64,000 nucleotides of DNA, from NCBI GenBank assembly GCA_905331475.1, contig CAJNYU010003342.1:98738-162737 (forward strand), in the 5' to 3' direction. Every line of letters starts with the position of its first letter. Within the stretch, counting starts at the first letter, position 1. Of this stretch, positions 13,040 to 29,250 are shown piece by piece. The notes under the pieces are model-generated. The model did no database searches. It was not told the origin of the DNA and saw only the letters and a list, made by a program, of their open reading frames with translations. The DNA is from Rotaria socialis. Its lineage: Eukaryota; Rotifera; Eurotatoria; Philodinida; Philodinidae. The translations under genes and the position numbers were made by a program.

Positions 13040-16000
13040 ATTCACGGCAGGCATAATATTTTATTTATTGTTCTTCTTCTTCATTATGATTGATATGTGA
13101 TAATTCGTGCAAAACGAATGTGGCCGGCTACCTACCGCAGAAGAATGACAAACCAAGTCTTTTTCTAACCTTTTTCTTTTTGAATGTATTTTTTTTTGCA
13201 ACTTATTACTCAAGCATAATGAAGAAAGCTTTTATTTCCTATCAATTTTAAATATATATATATATTTAGACTCATACATGTTCTTTTGTATCCGTCCGTG
13301 AAACTTTAGGCATTACTAATCCTTCTTTCTTTTCTGAGAGAATAATTGAATTAATTGTCACAACTGCAATACTTCATGCAATTAGAATTTCTAATTTCAA
13401 TGCAATTTTCTTTCTTGTTCTTCTATACACGCTATATTTATCTATTGCATTATCATTTCTCCAATGAAATGAAAATAATTCTTGTATTTGTAACGCAACA
13501 TGATTTGAATTCAGCTTCTTCAGTGTTTTGTTTTTCTTGTCAATAAAGTATAATAGAAAATTTTATATTATTCTAAGTGCTGCAATTCTAAATTCAAAAA
13601 ACTGTGAATTGCTCAAAGGAATCTAATCGTAGCGGATTTACTCGACAATTATTATTTTTACTGACGTACAATTGATGAAATTTTTCTATGTGTAAATGAT
13701 TGATGTCGAATTCATTCGATCATTCTGAATAAAGCTAGTACACGACTTGTTTTGCTCTAATCAATACGATTAGTACATATTTGAATGGTTGAGAATTTTC
13801 ATAGTTTTAGCAGGTTGCAGAAATGTTCGAGTTACTACAAATAAACAACAATCGGAGTACAATAAATATTTCAAATAAAAAAATGATCTCAAATAATATG
13901 TTATCAAATCTCAAAGGTTTTAGCTTTAATCTATAGAAAGTAAAAAGTAATTTAATTAAAAACGATACTTTCAAAAGCCAACTTCATTGAAACGATAAAT
14001 TATTAGATTGTTTCTACTTGGAAAAGAATATTAAAAAAATTAATTACATGAAAACTTTTCATCTCACTCACTTCGTTAATATTTATTTTTATGATCATGT
14101 CGTGCTGAAGTATGATGATATGTTAGGTCAATTCTATTGATTTATAATTAATATGAGTCGCTATTTTAAATTCGCAACGAACGATTAACATATTTCTCAT
14201 TTAACCCGACGCACTAAACTCTCATGTATAATGAGAAAAAACAACAATATATGTTCACATCTCAGTGACATATGTGAACAGAGTATCCTACTTGTTCTTT
14301 TCTTTTCATAGCTAACGAACATGATCGATGATAATGTGTTAAAATTCTGATCTTGGATTATTTCTACTCAATATTATATCAAAAAAAAATATTCTTTCGG
14401 TTTTTATCTATTGAACGTTTCTCATAGCCGTGAAAGTTATTATCTGTAAATCAAAGTGTAGATTATCATGTACGGCGTGAAAAGTAACTCGAATGAAAAC
14501 TACAATTTTTTGATAAGAAACGAAAAGCTTCATTAAAATTATCTCGTAAAAGATAATAAACAATCAATCTAAAAGAACATATGATGTGCAACGCGTTAAA
14601 CAGCTTTCTCCAAATTCTTCAGGTGAATTATCGATCTGAAATTTAATCAAACTTAACTAGAATAGAATTATTACTGATGAATTCCTACAGCAAAAAATAA
14701 ACATAAATAGATGATGATGATAATCTAGGCATCAACGAACCATTCTCTTTAATTTCACTTGACACTTGCGAATATAAAAATTGTTCCAGATTGTTTTTTT
14801 TATGTGTACGTTTCGCATGAATGTTATGTGTCAAAGTATGTTTATAAATTTCTTTTCAACGCAATATCGTTCTACTATCCCGATATTCTGAATTGAAAAT
14901 AAATGATTAAATACTTTTTGAAGAACATCACTAGCCAGTTTTTACGATTATTGTTAATGGTGTTTTATGATCATGAGTGTTCGTTTATTCGGATAACACA
15001 TGTCAGGGGCGTTCCGTCTGTTTCCATTTTTTCTTTTTGATGACAACACAACGTGTCATTGAGACAGAATATGATCTACTAGTAAGCTGATGTAATCACT
15101 TCTATTCTGTCTGGCTCAATTAGACGAAGGTGTATCTGACGCTAGATTATTGAGCAGAAAAGAAAATTGATATTCATTTGGTTCAATACCAGACATTTCT
15201 CTTTAGGATATGCATGAACGGAAATAAATTTTTTCTTCATTTCTGTTTGTCACACTGTTAAAAGTCAACTACTCGTACTGTACGAATATAATCTGTCAAT
15301 TGCTCTATATAAAAACAATGTAATGCCACTCGAAAAAGTTTATTCAATAAATAGCAGCATTATGCCTGTTAAACATGAGCTATCAATGAAGTACACACTC
15401 AAGTGTTTGGTTAAGAAATCATATATTTAAGGTAATTACAAGCTTGTTTTATAAATAAATCTTGATGGCTTGTATCGAAATATCAAGTTTATTGATTCTG
15501 TAAAGATTTTTTTAAATATAGAATTAGATCAATGGCGTCAATCTATGTGTTATTATTGAATTAGACGAGTATGCTTTCATATTGTCTTCATATTATGGAT
15601 ATAACACATTAGAAAAGAAGAAAAAAAACCCGTGATGATACACGCAAAGCACGAGTCGAACTAAGCTTTCGAATATTCATAAAAAATAAAAATAAATGAT
15701 TGTGGCGGATCTTGAAATTTGTAAAGAAATGATGATATATCCTCTGGATTTGCTATACACAATGACGGAAATCTATGTAATCTGATGGTAATAATGATAC
15801 TAGCCACATTGCTTAGCTTTCTAGTAGTGATAGACCGGTATCCGGTCTCGCTCACTCTCTAAAAACATAATTACATTGTGATATTTATTTCAGAAAACTA
15901 CGGTCTATATGTATGACCACTTTCGTATCTTCAAAAAAAACGAAAGTATATGATCAGTGATAATCATCTCTTTGAAGCGTATTCATTTTTTCTTTTCTTC

Positions 16001-16551
16001 TCTTGATTGACGAATCATTCATCATTAGAATTTTCCTTTTTTTCACCAATTGTCTATATCGACAAGAGAGAAGAGAACGAATAATATCGATTGGCTCAAT
16101 GATAATTTATATGTATCCATCATCAATAGTTCTCATCTTATTCTATGTATAAAAAGCATCGTCGTATTGATCAACATCATAACAATAAACAACAGCGAAT
16201 CGTTCGCAAAACAACATCTTCTCAGGTTTGTTAGAATAAAATAAAATATCGACAAATCATCATATTCGATTAGAATACTTGAAAAAAGAAAAAGACATAG
16301 AAGTGGATATTGCATATTTCGATATTTAAATTGGTTAATGGGTTGTCTACTTAAAATTATATCGATATGCACGTATACATGTTGAGAAAATTTTTTTCGA
16401 TCATCCATTACTACTCTTATGTCATTTATATTTTTCCGTACGCGTGTGTAATACACGCGTCGTCGATATTCCTATTTAGACTTCTAGAAAGTTACTTCGA
16501 AAAAAAAACTGGACATCATTTTTCATTTTTATTATTATTTAGAATTCACCT
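13040..16551. other. 3.5-kb gene-free region
   Basis: AT-rich sequence with only short open frames and no recognisable exon chain. A small inverted repeat (9-bp perfect arms, TGTTCACAT and ATGTGAACA) lies near 14248-14279. No RNA gene recognised. Confidence 0.5.
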
Positions 16552-17141
16552 ATGGGAAAATATTCTTTAACAAAACGACGTTATTCTCATCAATCAAAAT
16601 TTTTTCATACACAACAAGAAACTACATTGATATTAAATAAAATCGAACATGCAAATAGTACAACTAAACTAGAAAATCGAGTGAATACATCATTTCGACC
16701 ACTTGCCGCTTCTACACCATACGGTATTGAACAATCAAATCCATTCAATGATGGCTCCCCACGTAAGTTCATCACAATTGATTGACATATGTCGCACTTG
16801 AAAACTAAAATCTATTGTCATAGTTCACTCGGAATTCATTTTTGCTTTCTTTTTTTGTGTCTCTAGATTCCATCATGAGAAATCAGCGATTATTATTAAC
16901 ACCACCTATTTATTGCAGTACACCAAAACAAATGCGCCGTCAAATTCCTAATAATAACAACAGTCACGGAAGATCAACATCATCATTTAAACAGAAATAT
17001 AATCTTGATCAACATCCATCAATTCCAATTATATCTCAACGTCGATTACAATTCACACCTAATTCACAATCATTGGTGCGCTATTCAAATGATGATACTC
17101 GAAGAATAAACATTAAAAATATAAAAATTTGGCTACTGTAA
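16552..17141 (+). CDS. Unrecognised small basic protein, two exons
   Basis: Exons 16552-16762 and 16867-17141 join across a GT-AG intron with phase 1, giving about 161 aa. The joined frame is open throughout and ends in a stop at 17139-17141. The product is rich in Ser, Thr, Pro, Asn, Gln, Arg and Lys, with low-complexity polar composition and proline-directed TP/SP sites such as TPYG, GSP, LTPP and STPK. This suggests a disordered, possibly phosphorylated protein. No domain, signal peptide or membrane segment is seen. A splice-acceptor-like TTTAG lies just before the start and the frame is open upstream of the ATG, so a 5' exon may be missing. No family is recognised and no function is assigned. 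Confidence 0.5.
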
Positions 17142-18734
17142 AATTTAAAATGGATATGTAAATGTTTTTCTTTTCTTTTATTATAAAAATAAATCTGAGT
17201 TTTAAATCAATATGTCTATCTCAAAGAAAGAAGATTCATAAGAGCGTATATAATCAAAACACAGTTGGATATCAATATAAATCAAGCGGAAGACAGTGAT
17301 ACTTACTGGCGTCGTTCATTGATTCATCCTAAGCGGACGAGACGGATGGTTGAAGTGGATCTAACTATCTAATAGGGATAAGTGTGCCGGTATCATGCCG
17401 TTCGTCTTTGTGCAATAAACGATAATAGATTAAATATCAAGGAAGTTTATTGTTTTAAATCAGTTAGAAAATGAAAATGATTGTTCTCTTTATATTCGAG
17501 AGATATTTTTCGGCTAATTTTCTCTTTGAAAACTAACGAGTTGAGTGCGTATGAGATAGAGAAATTACGTCCGTTGTAATTCTATGGTTAATACTAATGC
17601 ATCTGCTTCCGATAGCACATGTGCAACTGATTAACAATGTGTCACATTACAATCGGAATATATTCAGAAGAAAAATACCTTAATACTTCTGAAATTTGTG
17701 AATTTCAGAAGTATTGTTTTGATTGCGATATATGTAAAATTCATAAGAGTTGTCATGATATTCATTACTTGTCTTGATACATATAAAGCCATAGCAATTG
17801 GTGATCAGTAGTTTTCATTGATACGTGAGAAATTATTAAGCGAATAAGAGGAAGAAGAAGGTACAGATGTGCTCATTTTTAGAGTTGTAATTTTAATGTT
17901 GATTTAAATCAATGGTTTGCCTCGGATTTTATTTAAAAAATGAAAATGAAGTGATGATATTTTTTTTTTGTAATTCTATGTTATTATTAAGGTGCTAAAG
18001 CTCATCCTAGTCGAAGTATAAAATTTAAATAGAAGATTATCTCGATAATCAGTGCTCGACAAGTTGATCATAATAAAATTAAGACTTCATGATCTGCAAT
18101 TCAATGATTAGAATCATGCTATATTTATAATAAGTCATTTTGAAGTGAATTTGTTTTGTTTGAGTCGATATGATTTACTTTTTTTTTGTTAACATTCAAC
18201 ATCGTTCGCTCGTTGACATCAGATGAACATAATAAAATGGCTGCTCCTGTCTGTAGGATGTTCAACAAATTTTTCGAACTAATTTATCTCTAAGGACTCA
18301 ACAATTATATGATTCATACGGAGGTTTATCTATATTTTAAAAACAAAATTTCATTCAGAAAATATTTTGAATCATGCTGCCATTTTCTAATCTTACTATC
18401 AGTGTATATTGAATATTCCAAATCAATGTGCATTATTACAGACTTAATGATATTGATGAATGTAGAGTAATGGCATTTCTTGCTCTCAAAATCAAAACAT
18501 ATGATTCTTGTTCAAGTTCATTCTATTCGATTAATTAGCTCGCTAGATGAATTCGTTATTCAATATGATATTGCATTGTTTCATTCAACTCTCTTTCGTT
18601 TCCATTATCATCATTATGTACAATCTTAAATACTGCAAGGAATCAAGTAATAGCCCCTGATTTAAAAATGTTCCCTTTATTATTGATACTAATACAGTAA
18701 AACGAAAACAAGATCACTGGTATATGCAAAAAAA
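17142..18734. other. 1.6-kb intergenic region
   Basis: Space between a + strand gene and the FAM8A1-like - strand gene, so the genes converge here. It contains the perfect 15-bp-arm hairpin at 17682-17715 and otherwise only AT-rich sequence. No coding signal is supported. Confidence 0.5.
17682..17715. repeat. Perfect hairpin, 15-bp arms, 4-nt loop
   Basis: AATACTTCTGAAATT (17682-17696) is the exact inverse complement of 17701-17715, with loop TGTG between them. It could form a stem-loop in RNA or DNA. It lies in intergenic sequence and its function is unknown. Confidence 0.8.
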
Positions 18735-19843
18735 TTATTCTCGTGGTTCAATTACGACAACGACAGCGTTAGCAGCCATATCATAATTTGTTTGTCGATA
18801 TTGCGATGTAAATAGAGCAACTATGAGAGCTGGAAAAAGAAAAGTAGCCATGAGACATTTAAATGTAGAACGAGTGAAAGCCCTTCAAAAGAAGAATATC
18901 ATTTAAAAAGATAGTTAAAATTCTATCGGTATTTCTTACGCTCCGCTAGTAAGTGTTGTCACTGGTTCGATGGTTAAATCACCATTTTCTTGCATTTGTG
19001 GATGATCACATTTGAGAACACGTAAACGAAGAAGACGTTTACCTGGCGTAGCACCATAACGTGTCAGACAGAAACTCTAAAATAAAATCATTTAATTATT
19101 AAAATATAGAGAAACATATAAACAAGAACTAACTTCAAAAGCGATGCTTGTTATCAAATATCCCAATTCGATACATAAAAGTTCTAATGGAAACGAGAAT
19201 GTTTCATCGTAGAGTATATTTGAGATCATGTATGTTAACGTAAGACGGCTTTCGTCGATTATATCGAAATAATTAGCGAGGAAAAAAACGATTAAAATTC
19301 TATAGGAAAACAAAAATAGAATAAATATCTAAATTTTCCATGAAAAGGAAAAAAGATAAGAATATTACTTGAACACATGTAAAAGAAAGAAATCGACTAT
19401 TTCAGCAAGAAAACGACGCCAGACTGATGCTATTTTCAGACGAGCTAAAACATAGATACTTTTTTTTATGTCTGCATAGAATCACAAAAACTAAACTCAA
19501 ACCATTTCGTATTTCAGCTAAAGGATCAAAAGTTTGTGACCGATTGACTTCGTTGATCATTTCAAGAAAATTAGAACTTGAAATAACAGGTATCTGCCGA
19601 AAAAATTGCTGAGATGCATTCATCATCATCATACTAAAATAAAATTCAAAATATAGAAAAGAATTTTTGAAATCTAGTTTTTCATTACTTCGAATACGTA
19701 ACACAGCTCATATTCCATGTATAGTAAGCTTGATGCCATTTGGATACTAAATCAGTATATTCTTCGACTGTCATTTCGTTTGATTTTATTTCCGATGTAT
19801 CCGATGGCTTTTTTTCTGCTGATGTTGACGGATTACAACTCAT
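18735..19843 (-). CDS. FAM8A1: FAM8A1-like RDD-family membrane protein
   Basis: Six exons on the - strand: 19689-19843, 19503-19633, 19369-19429, 19134-19299, 18940-19076, 18735-18882. They sum to 266 codons (265 aa). The N-terminal part has the FAM8A1 pattern EEYTDLVSKWHQAYYTWN. The RDD domain follows: WRRFLAEIVDFFLLHVFK, a membrane segment (ILIVFFLANYF), then LTRYGATPGKRLLRLRV and a C-terminal hydrophobic stretch ending YDMAANAVVVV. In mammals FAM8A1 is a cofactor of the HRD1 ER-associated degradation complex. The human protein is longer (about 410 aa), with an extended N-terminus missing here. The donor of exon 2 (GTTTGA) is weak but keeps the frame. Confidence 0.87.
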
Positions 19844-21119
19844 CTTATTCTTTTATATTGATTTGTAAATGAATCCAATGAAAAAAAAGATCTGATTCTG
19901 GGTATAGTAAGCAAGTACATAAAAATGTGATCGTGTGTATCTATCTGTTTTCTACTATTGTAGCTGGTTTATTTCCGTACAATCACAGTTGAACAACAGG
20001 GACATCTGTTGATGTGCGACTGTCGCTAGTACTTGACATCGCTGTTCCATAAGCCTTGTATAAACTCCATTTTCTTGTACCTATCTCTCTTCACCATAGA
20101 GCTATAAAATTTAACAAAACAATTATTTTAACGATGACTGTGTACAAGACGAAATTTTAAAATCTACTGATAAAAGAGTCGACAGTTCGGATCAGGTCTA
20201 TAGTGTTAGTATGGATCTGATAAATAAGAATGTGTTAACTTATTCTATATTCGTTGAGTTGAGTTTTTAGAAAAGTTTCGATACAACACGAGCGAAAGTT
20301 TTCTTTTCCATACATAACTATATAATTAGTGCAAATTAATCATTATTCTATTACCAAGTTCAGCTTTTGTTTCAAACAGCTGCGCTCTTCAATGAACGTC
20401 ACTAACGTAAGTGTTTTCGTATAAATATAGTTTAATCATTTGTTTTAAATATGGTGTTCATAGTTATACCTTCTAGCACGAGCAGACGTCTATGATTCAT
20501 AGAATACCTTCTCTTGATGTAGTGTCATTACATGCCTATTACGAGATTCTTTCATTTACAAGTAGACAAACAAATGTGCGGTAGAAAAATATTGTGAGAC
20601 TCATGCATCAAATTGACATATTTCTATACGCTAAGGCAAACAGAAATGTATTTTTTTTCTTTCTTTGCCAGTACAAATTATGTTTCATCAATAAGCGAAT
20701 AACATATTCACGCACACGTATGAAATCATGACATGCATGATCAATGAGCTAGTATATATTAACAATCGATATTAGCTGATTCATTGCAAAAACAAATGCA
20801 TCAAACAAGTGAAATTTCTCTATTAGTCGACCCACATAAAAGCATACGAAGAAAATGAAATCATATTTATATTTGGAGGTCGATTTTCAAAAAAAAAAGA
20901 ACATTAGTTTCCTACTATTGAGTCATTTTCTTACAATTTAAATGAAAGATTTCAATTATATAATTCTATTGATTAAAATTATTGTCAGAAAAATGCTTGA
21001 TTCCAGCACTTGTGTGTAAATCGACCGAAGACAAAATAGCTGGCTAATAATAAACTTCACTATTTAGTCTAAAAAATAGCGTGTCTATTAAAACAATAAA
21101 ATAAATTGCTTGACTAGAA
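19844..21119. other. 1.3-kb intergenic region
   Basis: Lies between the FAM8A1-like start and the stop of the amylase-like gene, both on the - strand. It should contain the FAM8A1 promoter and the amylase 3' UTR. No motif stands out and no coding frame is supported. Confidence 0.5.
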
Positions 21120-23564
21120 TTATTTTTGCACCTGGAAAACATAGACTTGATTGCCTGGAAGTCTGAGACGAATATGTTCATTTGCACGTAATTCCAATTT
21201 GAGTGTTCTATCAATAAACACTTCTTGAAGTGTATACAATTTTGTTGTATCTAATCCCAAGACTGACCATATTTCATTTGGTATGGCTAATTCAATATCA
21301 TAATTATTTTTATAATCGAAATTTAATATAAATAGTAATTGTTCATCATGATCGTGATATCGAATAAAAGAATAGATTTTTCTTGTATCATATAATGAAT
21401 GATTAGCAAATTGTAAATCAATCAATTTCGATGAAACACAATGTAAAGCTTTATAATCATGAATAAGTTTTATAAGAGTTTCATAGAATGATCGTAGAGC
21501 TTTTTGTGAAGTTGTCAATTGACCGCCATCACATGCACCTTTATTATGCCAAGCTTGATATTCAGGGATTCCCTAAGAAAAATAGATTTAACAAAATATT
21601 TATTCGTTTTTATGCGTCTTACAGAAGCCTAACAGAGACCTGAAAAGATAGAGTTACAATCAAGATTTTGGAAATATTTCTAAATATGAATTAAAAATTT
21701 TTCCAGAAGTTCAATTTTTAAAAATGATGAGTCAGTGTTTGTTGTCGCATGAAAATTGAAGTTTTCTCTGCAGCAAACATCTCGTTATTATAGCCGAGAT
21801 TTTCTTACACATGCGATCAATAACGAGCTCGTTCTCTCTCTCTCTCTCTCTACAGCGTAATATAGAAAATCAACAGTATAACTGAACACATTAAAAAGTC
21901 CGCTCTTCAAAAAAAAAAACTCTTAAATTGAAGCAGTGCGCCTTTTCTATTCCCTATTAGCAAATTAATATTTACTTTCAGACTTCTAACAAATCGATTA
22001 AAAAATTTTCTAGCAGAAATCTTTTGATACGTAAAAAGAATACTTCTAATATACAAAATTTTGACAGCTTCATCTACTAAATTACCCAATAATCAAAAAT
22101 AGTTGTTCGACCATCATCTCCTTGAAAACCTTTGGGTCCTACACTATCGACACCAATTTCTTGTCCAAAATAAATCATAAACGGACCCGAATGCATAGTA
22201 GCCGTACAAACAGCAGCTGGTATTGATTTCCATGGGTTTCCTGTAAATTGTTTTGCAGCAATTCTAAAATATGAAAGAGATAATTCAGTATCGATTCCGC
22301 ATATCTCTCCTTACCTAACTTCATCGTGATTTTCCAAAAATCTTACCATATGTCTATCAATATAATTTACTTCATTATGAATACGTGTTATATCATTACA
22401 GTTTCCTGAAACTGATTCTTCTCCTAATAAACGATGTAAACAATCATATAATCCTATTTTATCATATAGATAATCAAAAAGACCATATTCAACATAACGT
22501 TGATACAAATCCGATCGATAAATTTCAGCAATAAAAACAATTCGTCGATCAGGATATGCTTGACGTATTGTAGCTATTAACCAATGCCAAAACTCAACAG
22601 GAACCATTTCTGCCTAATATTTACAAAGAAAAAGAATGTATTTCAGACGAAATAATCTTGCAATTTACCATATCACAACGAAAACCATCAATTCCTTTAT
22701 CAATCCAATACGATAAAATTCGAAAGATTTTATCCCAGAGTGGTGGCCGTGGGTTAAAATAATTTTTACCCGTAGCGTTATCAATTCCATAATTTAATTT
22801 AATAGTTTCAAACCAATCTGTCATTGATGGTCTCGAATGAAATACATCGTTGCCTGTTGCGCGTGCTGGTTTTTCAGTATATTTTGGTACTGTCGATATA
22901 TCAATGCACGGAGGTATATGTTCAACATTATACATTTGAAAGTCTTCATTTTCAATATAATAAAAGTCATTTGTTGGACTAAACGATTTCGTTCGATCAT
23001 CATTGATACCTAAATCTTCTTCAGGTCGAACATCAGAACCATATTCTCTAGCAACATGATTAGGAATAAAATCCATAATAACTTGAAGACCATGAGCATG
23101 AGTACGTTGCATTAATTTTTCAAATTCACTCATGCGATTTGGAATGTCAACGGCTATATCCGGATCAATATCATAATAATCTTTTATTGCATAGGGTGAA
23201 CCAGCTAAACCTCTGTACAGAAAAATAAGAATACCTCGAATAATAACAAAGAAAATATTTCTTACTTGACAATATAAGGATTATCTTTACGAATGCCGTA
23301 GACTGTATAATCAGTTATTGTCGCATGTTCAAGAAGTCCACAATACCATACGTGTGTATATCCAAATCTTTTTAATTCTTTCAAGGCTAGATCACTGATA
23401 TCATTCATTTTACCGACACCATTTTGTTCTATAGTTCCATGAATAGTATTCGTTAAATTTTGATTACCAAATAATCGAACGAGTATTTCATAAATGATTA
23501 ATTTATCACGACGAGGTTCGGATGTTTGACATGAACAAAGGTTTTTTAAAAGCTTTACAGACAT
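21120..23564 (-). CDS. GH13 alpha-amylase family glycoside hydrolase, bacterial-like
   Basis: Five exons: 23266-23564, 22669-23212, 22315-22613, 22086-22263, 21120-21572, together 591 codons (590 aa). All four GH13 regions are visible: DFIPNH (region I), GFRCDMAEM with the nucleophile Asp (II), FIAEIY with the acid/base Glu (III), and ENHDE with the transition-state Asp (IV). A small beta-rich C-terminal domain follows, ending in FQVQK. The pattern (KLIIYEILVRLFGN near the start, CDMAEMVPVEFW) is what I know from Bacteroidetes-type amylases rather than animal salivary or pancreatic amylases; this is recognition from memory. No signal peptide is visible, so it may be cytosolic, or a 5' exon may be missing: an acceptor-like TTTCAG sits 2 nt before the chosen ATG. 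The catalytic residues look intact. The introns show it is resident in the nuclear genome. Confidence 0.9.
21834..21851. repeat. (CT)n microsatellite in amylase intron 4
   Basis: A run of alternating CT inside the 513-bp intron 21573-22085, the longest intron of the gene. Confidence 0.8.
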
Positions 23565-26296
23565 TCCTGAAATTTTTAGAAACAATCAACTAGAACAAAA
23601 AAAAAATGTTACACTATAAAGATCCATAAAATATTTGTACAAGAATCTAAATGGACAGAGCCAGCCTATACAAATAATCTAACTCAAAATAAATTATAAT
23701 TCGTTCGTTTTTAAAAAGAGTTAATTTCGTATTTTTTTCTTTAAATTATATTTTCGTGATCGTTCTTTTATTTTGAGGACATTGTTCATTCCTCTTGTTT
23801 TAATAATTTTTTTATTATAATGATGATAAAACTACGCCATGGTTTTGAATGTAAAAACCCTTTGTGTTTCAACTATATGAATTCTCAGTTGAGTATATTT
23901 AGTTAGATCACTTTTGTTCTATTGTCTACAATGAACTAAAGGGTAGTCATCATTTCATTTCGATTGATTACAAAACAACTTTCATCTCATTCTTTTGTTC
24001 ATAATAATTTCATTCAACGTCTTCCAGCATTCATTTCTTCATATTCAAGAGCTTTCTTCTATTCTTCTAGAGCACCTTCTTCTACTTCAATGGTCGAAAT
24101 GTGTTGGAAGATGGATGATTTCATTTCGAATGTATATAAAAGAATCAACATGCCTCCAAGGGTGATTTCAGTTGTGTCATTGACAACGGCATACATAGAT
24201 GCATACTCTCTCTCTCTCTCTCATTTTACTTTGTTTACATAGTTCAGCTCAATCAGAGGACAAGTGAGAGAACTTGAGAGGTGCCGCTATAGCGTTTTCC
24301 GCGCGACAGAAAAAATCAATCTCTTTCTCTCCTTCTTTCGCTTTTTGCCTTCCCTTTGTTTCCCTCTCTCTCTCTTTCTTTGTTTAAACACACATACAAC
24401 TAGAGAGAGAAAAAGAAAGGTACTTGAATGTGACAACCTTTTCTCAGACGTAGAAGAATTTTTTTAAAAGTCTTCTCAATACTTGTTCGCTCTCGCGTAG
24501 CTAGTTACAATTGAAGTGTCTGTTTGTGCACATATAGAGAGTGAAAGAGAGAATAAGAGTTCGTATAATTAGAAAAGAGAGAGAGAGAGAGAGAGAGAAT
24601 AGAGAGAGGGAGAGAGCGCGATGAAATATATTTTCATTTTAGCCTACTCATATAAAGCTCAGTCATTCGTTTGGAAGGTATATGTGAGAGTTGGACACAT
24701 ATTCATAAAGGTACTTATCACATCAGCCTTCTTTACATTACTCCATTGAGTTCTGCCTTCGTTTCTAATTGAGTTGACACAATAGGAAGTACAACTATAT
24801 AAATATATGTACATACAGTTAGTTATTATAATCAATCTCTATGAGTCACTATTCATTCTTTCGGTTTATTTACTTCCTATTCCTTGAGCATCAGCAAGGA
24901 TCCAAACGTACGTATATTATAAATATCACGAGATAACTGAAGAATTATGTACTCTTATGCACCGTTCTATATATGAAGCAAGAAATGCACGCAAATAAAT
25001 ACATACCCATAGCCACATATGTCGATGGCTTTTTATCTTATCCATTCTTCTTTTTTTTCTTTGTCTTATGTTTAGTAGCGAAAAGAACAAGGAAGACGAA
25101 AAAATGACTCCTCTTTCTTCCCCTCCGCCCTCTCTCTCTCTCTTTTGTTTTATGATAGACATGGAAGAGTTTAGCTTTTAGACCCTGTATGACTTTTGTT
25201 ATTGTCATCATCGTTGCTAGGGCGATGTGTGCATATGTATATATACATTTTTTCTTCTTCATTTCTATTGCTGTTCGTGTCTCTATTCTGATGATGATGA
25301 TGATTGTGTGTACAGGTATGCTAGATTCTGTCGTTCTCTTTCTTCTTTTCGTTCGTTTTTATTTTTTTTATTCAAATGACGCTTGTAATGGTGAGCGCTC
25401 TATGCTCTCTCTTCCTCTCTCTGTCTCTCGTTGTGCTTTTTGCTCTGCAACAATCCACTTTACTTTCATATGCTTATGTTTTTCTTACTCTGCACACTCT
25501 TCGTGTCCTGTTTCAATGCGTGCCATATGTATTTTTCAAACTAATGTAAAAGGGTAAGTCATCACATCATCCGTACATAGGTAAAGCAAATTTCTTTATT
25601 TTCTATTTGGTACTGACTGAACATTATCGCGATTAACAGATAGATTAAGAAGAAAAAGAGAAGGAAAGAAAAGAAAAAGATATTTTGATATATTCCGTCA
25701 GAAACCGGGAAAAGGGCGCTTGCACGACGCCAACCGGTCGTAATCGTTCGAGATGTAATTAGTATTTTTCTTATTCTTTTATGTACTTGTATTGTATTTC
25801 TTTCTCGTCTTCACTTTTCTTCCAAAAAAAAAAATAATACAAAAAAATTCTCTTTTTTTTCATGTCAATATCTTGACAAAAAAAAAGAAACGAAATAACC
25901 AATGCGACTAGGTCGGTGTTGCTGCAATTTGTCGATAAATTAGATTCATATTGCACTACATTCGATCTCGTTGCCATTGTGTCATACAACGTCACTATTC
26001 TAAACTGCATTGCGCTCGGATATTATATAAATAAATAAATACATGAATAACTAAAAATGACGCAATATATATCTTTTCTACCGGGAATAATAAAACCGTG
26101 ACAAGAAGAAGAAAACTAAACAGTTGTTGACGAATAAAAGAAAAGGCAATTTCATTCATTTACGAATTTTTTATTCTTCTTTATACACAATGTATACTGA
26201 GCGAAAACTTTCATATGAAATACGTGACTAGATGGAAAGAAAAAATATAAAGGAACTAAATAATTACATAAAAGTTAATAGGAAACGAAAATAACT
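23565..26296. other. 2.7-kb intergenic region rich in CT/GA microsatellites
   Basis: Upstream of the amylase-like gene and downstream of the spastin-like gene. Polypyrimidine and polypurine runs occur at about 24208-24224 (CT), 24364-24376 (CT), 24575-24598 (GA) and 25130-25142 (CT). Several short frames in this area are by-products of these runs. No real gene is supported. Confidence 0.5.
24575..24620. repeat. (GA)n microsatellite
   Basis: Run of GA dinucleotides broken by an AATA interruption, continuing as GAGAGAGGGAGAGAG. Part of a cluster of purine- and pyrimidine-biased repeats. Confidence 0.8.

Positions 26297-29250
<2,954 letters not shown>

Noticed and set aside
17990..18031. Possible last exon (AKAHPSRSIKFK then stop) for the small gene at 16.5 kb
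   Set aside because: Joining it to the best upstream donor (GTAAAA at 17138) gives the wrong phase and an immediate stop.
23565..23585. Upstream extension of the amylase frame to 23585
   Set aside because: It begins at TTG rather than ATG and runs over an acceptor-like TTTCAG; the ATG at 23564 is preferred.
25189..25557. 122-aa hydrophobic open frame on the + strand
   Set aside because: Composition follows the local T- and CT-rich repeats; no splice context or family match.
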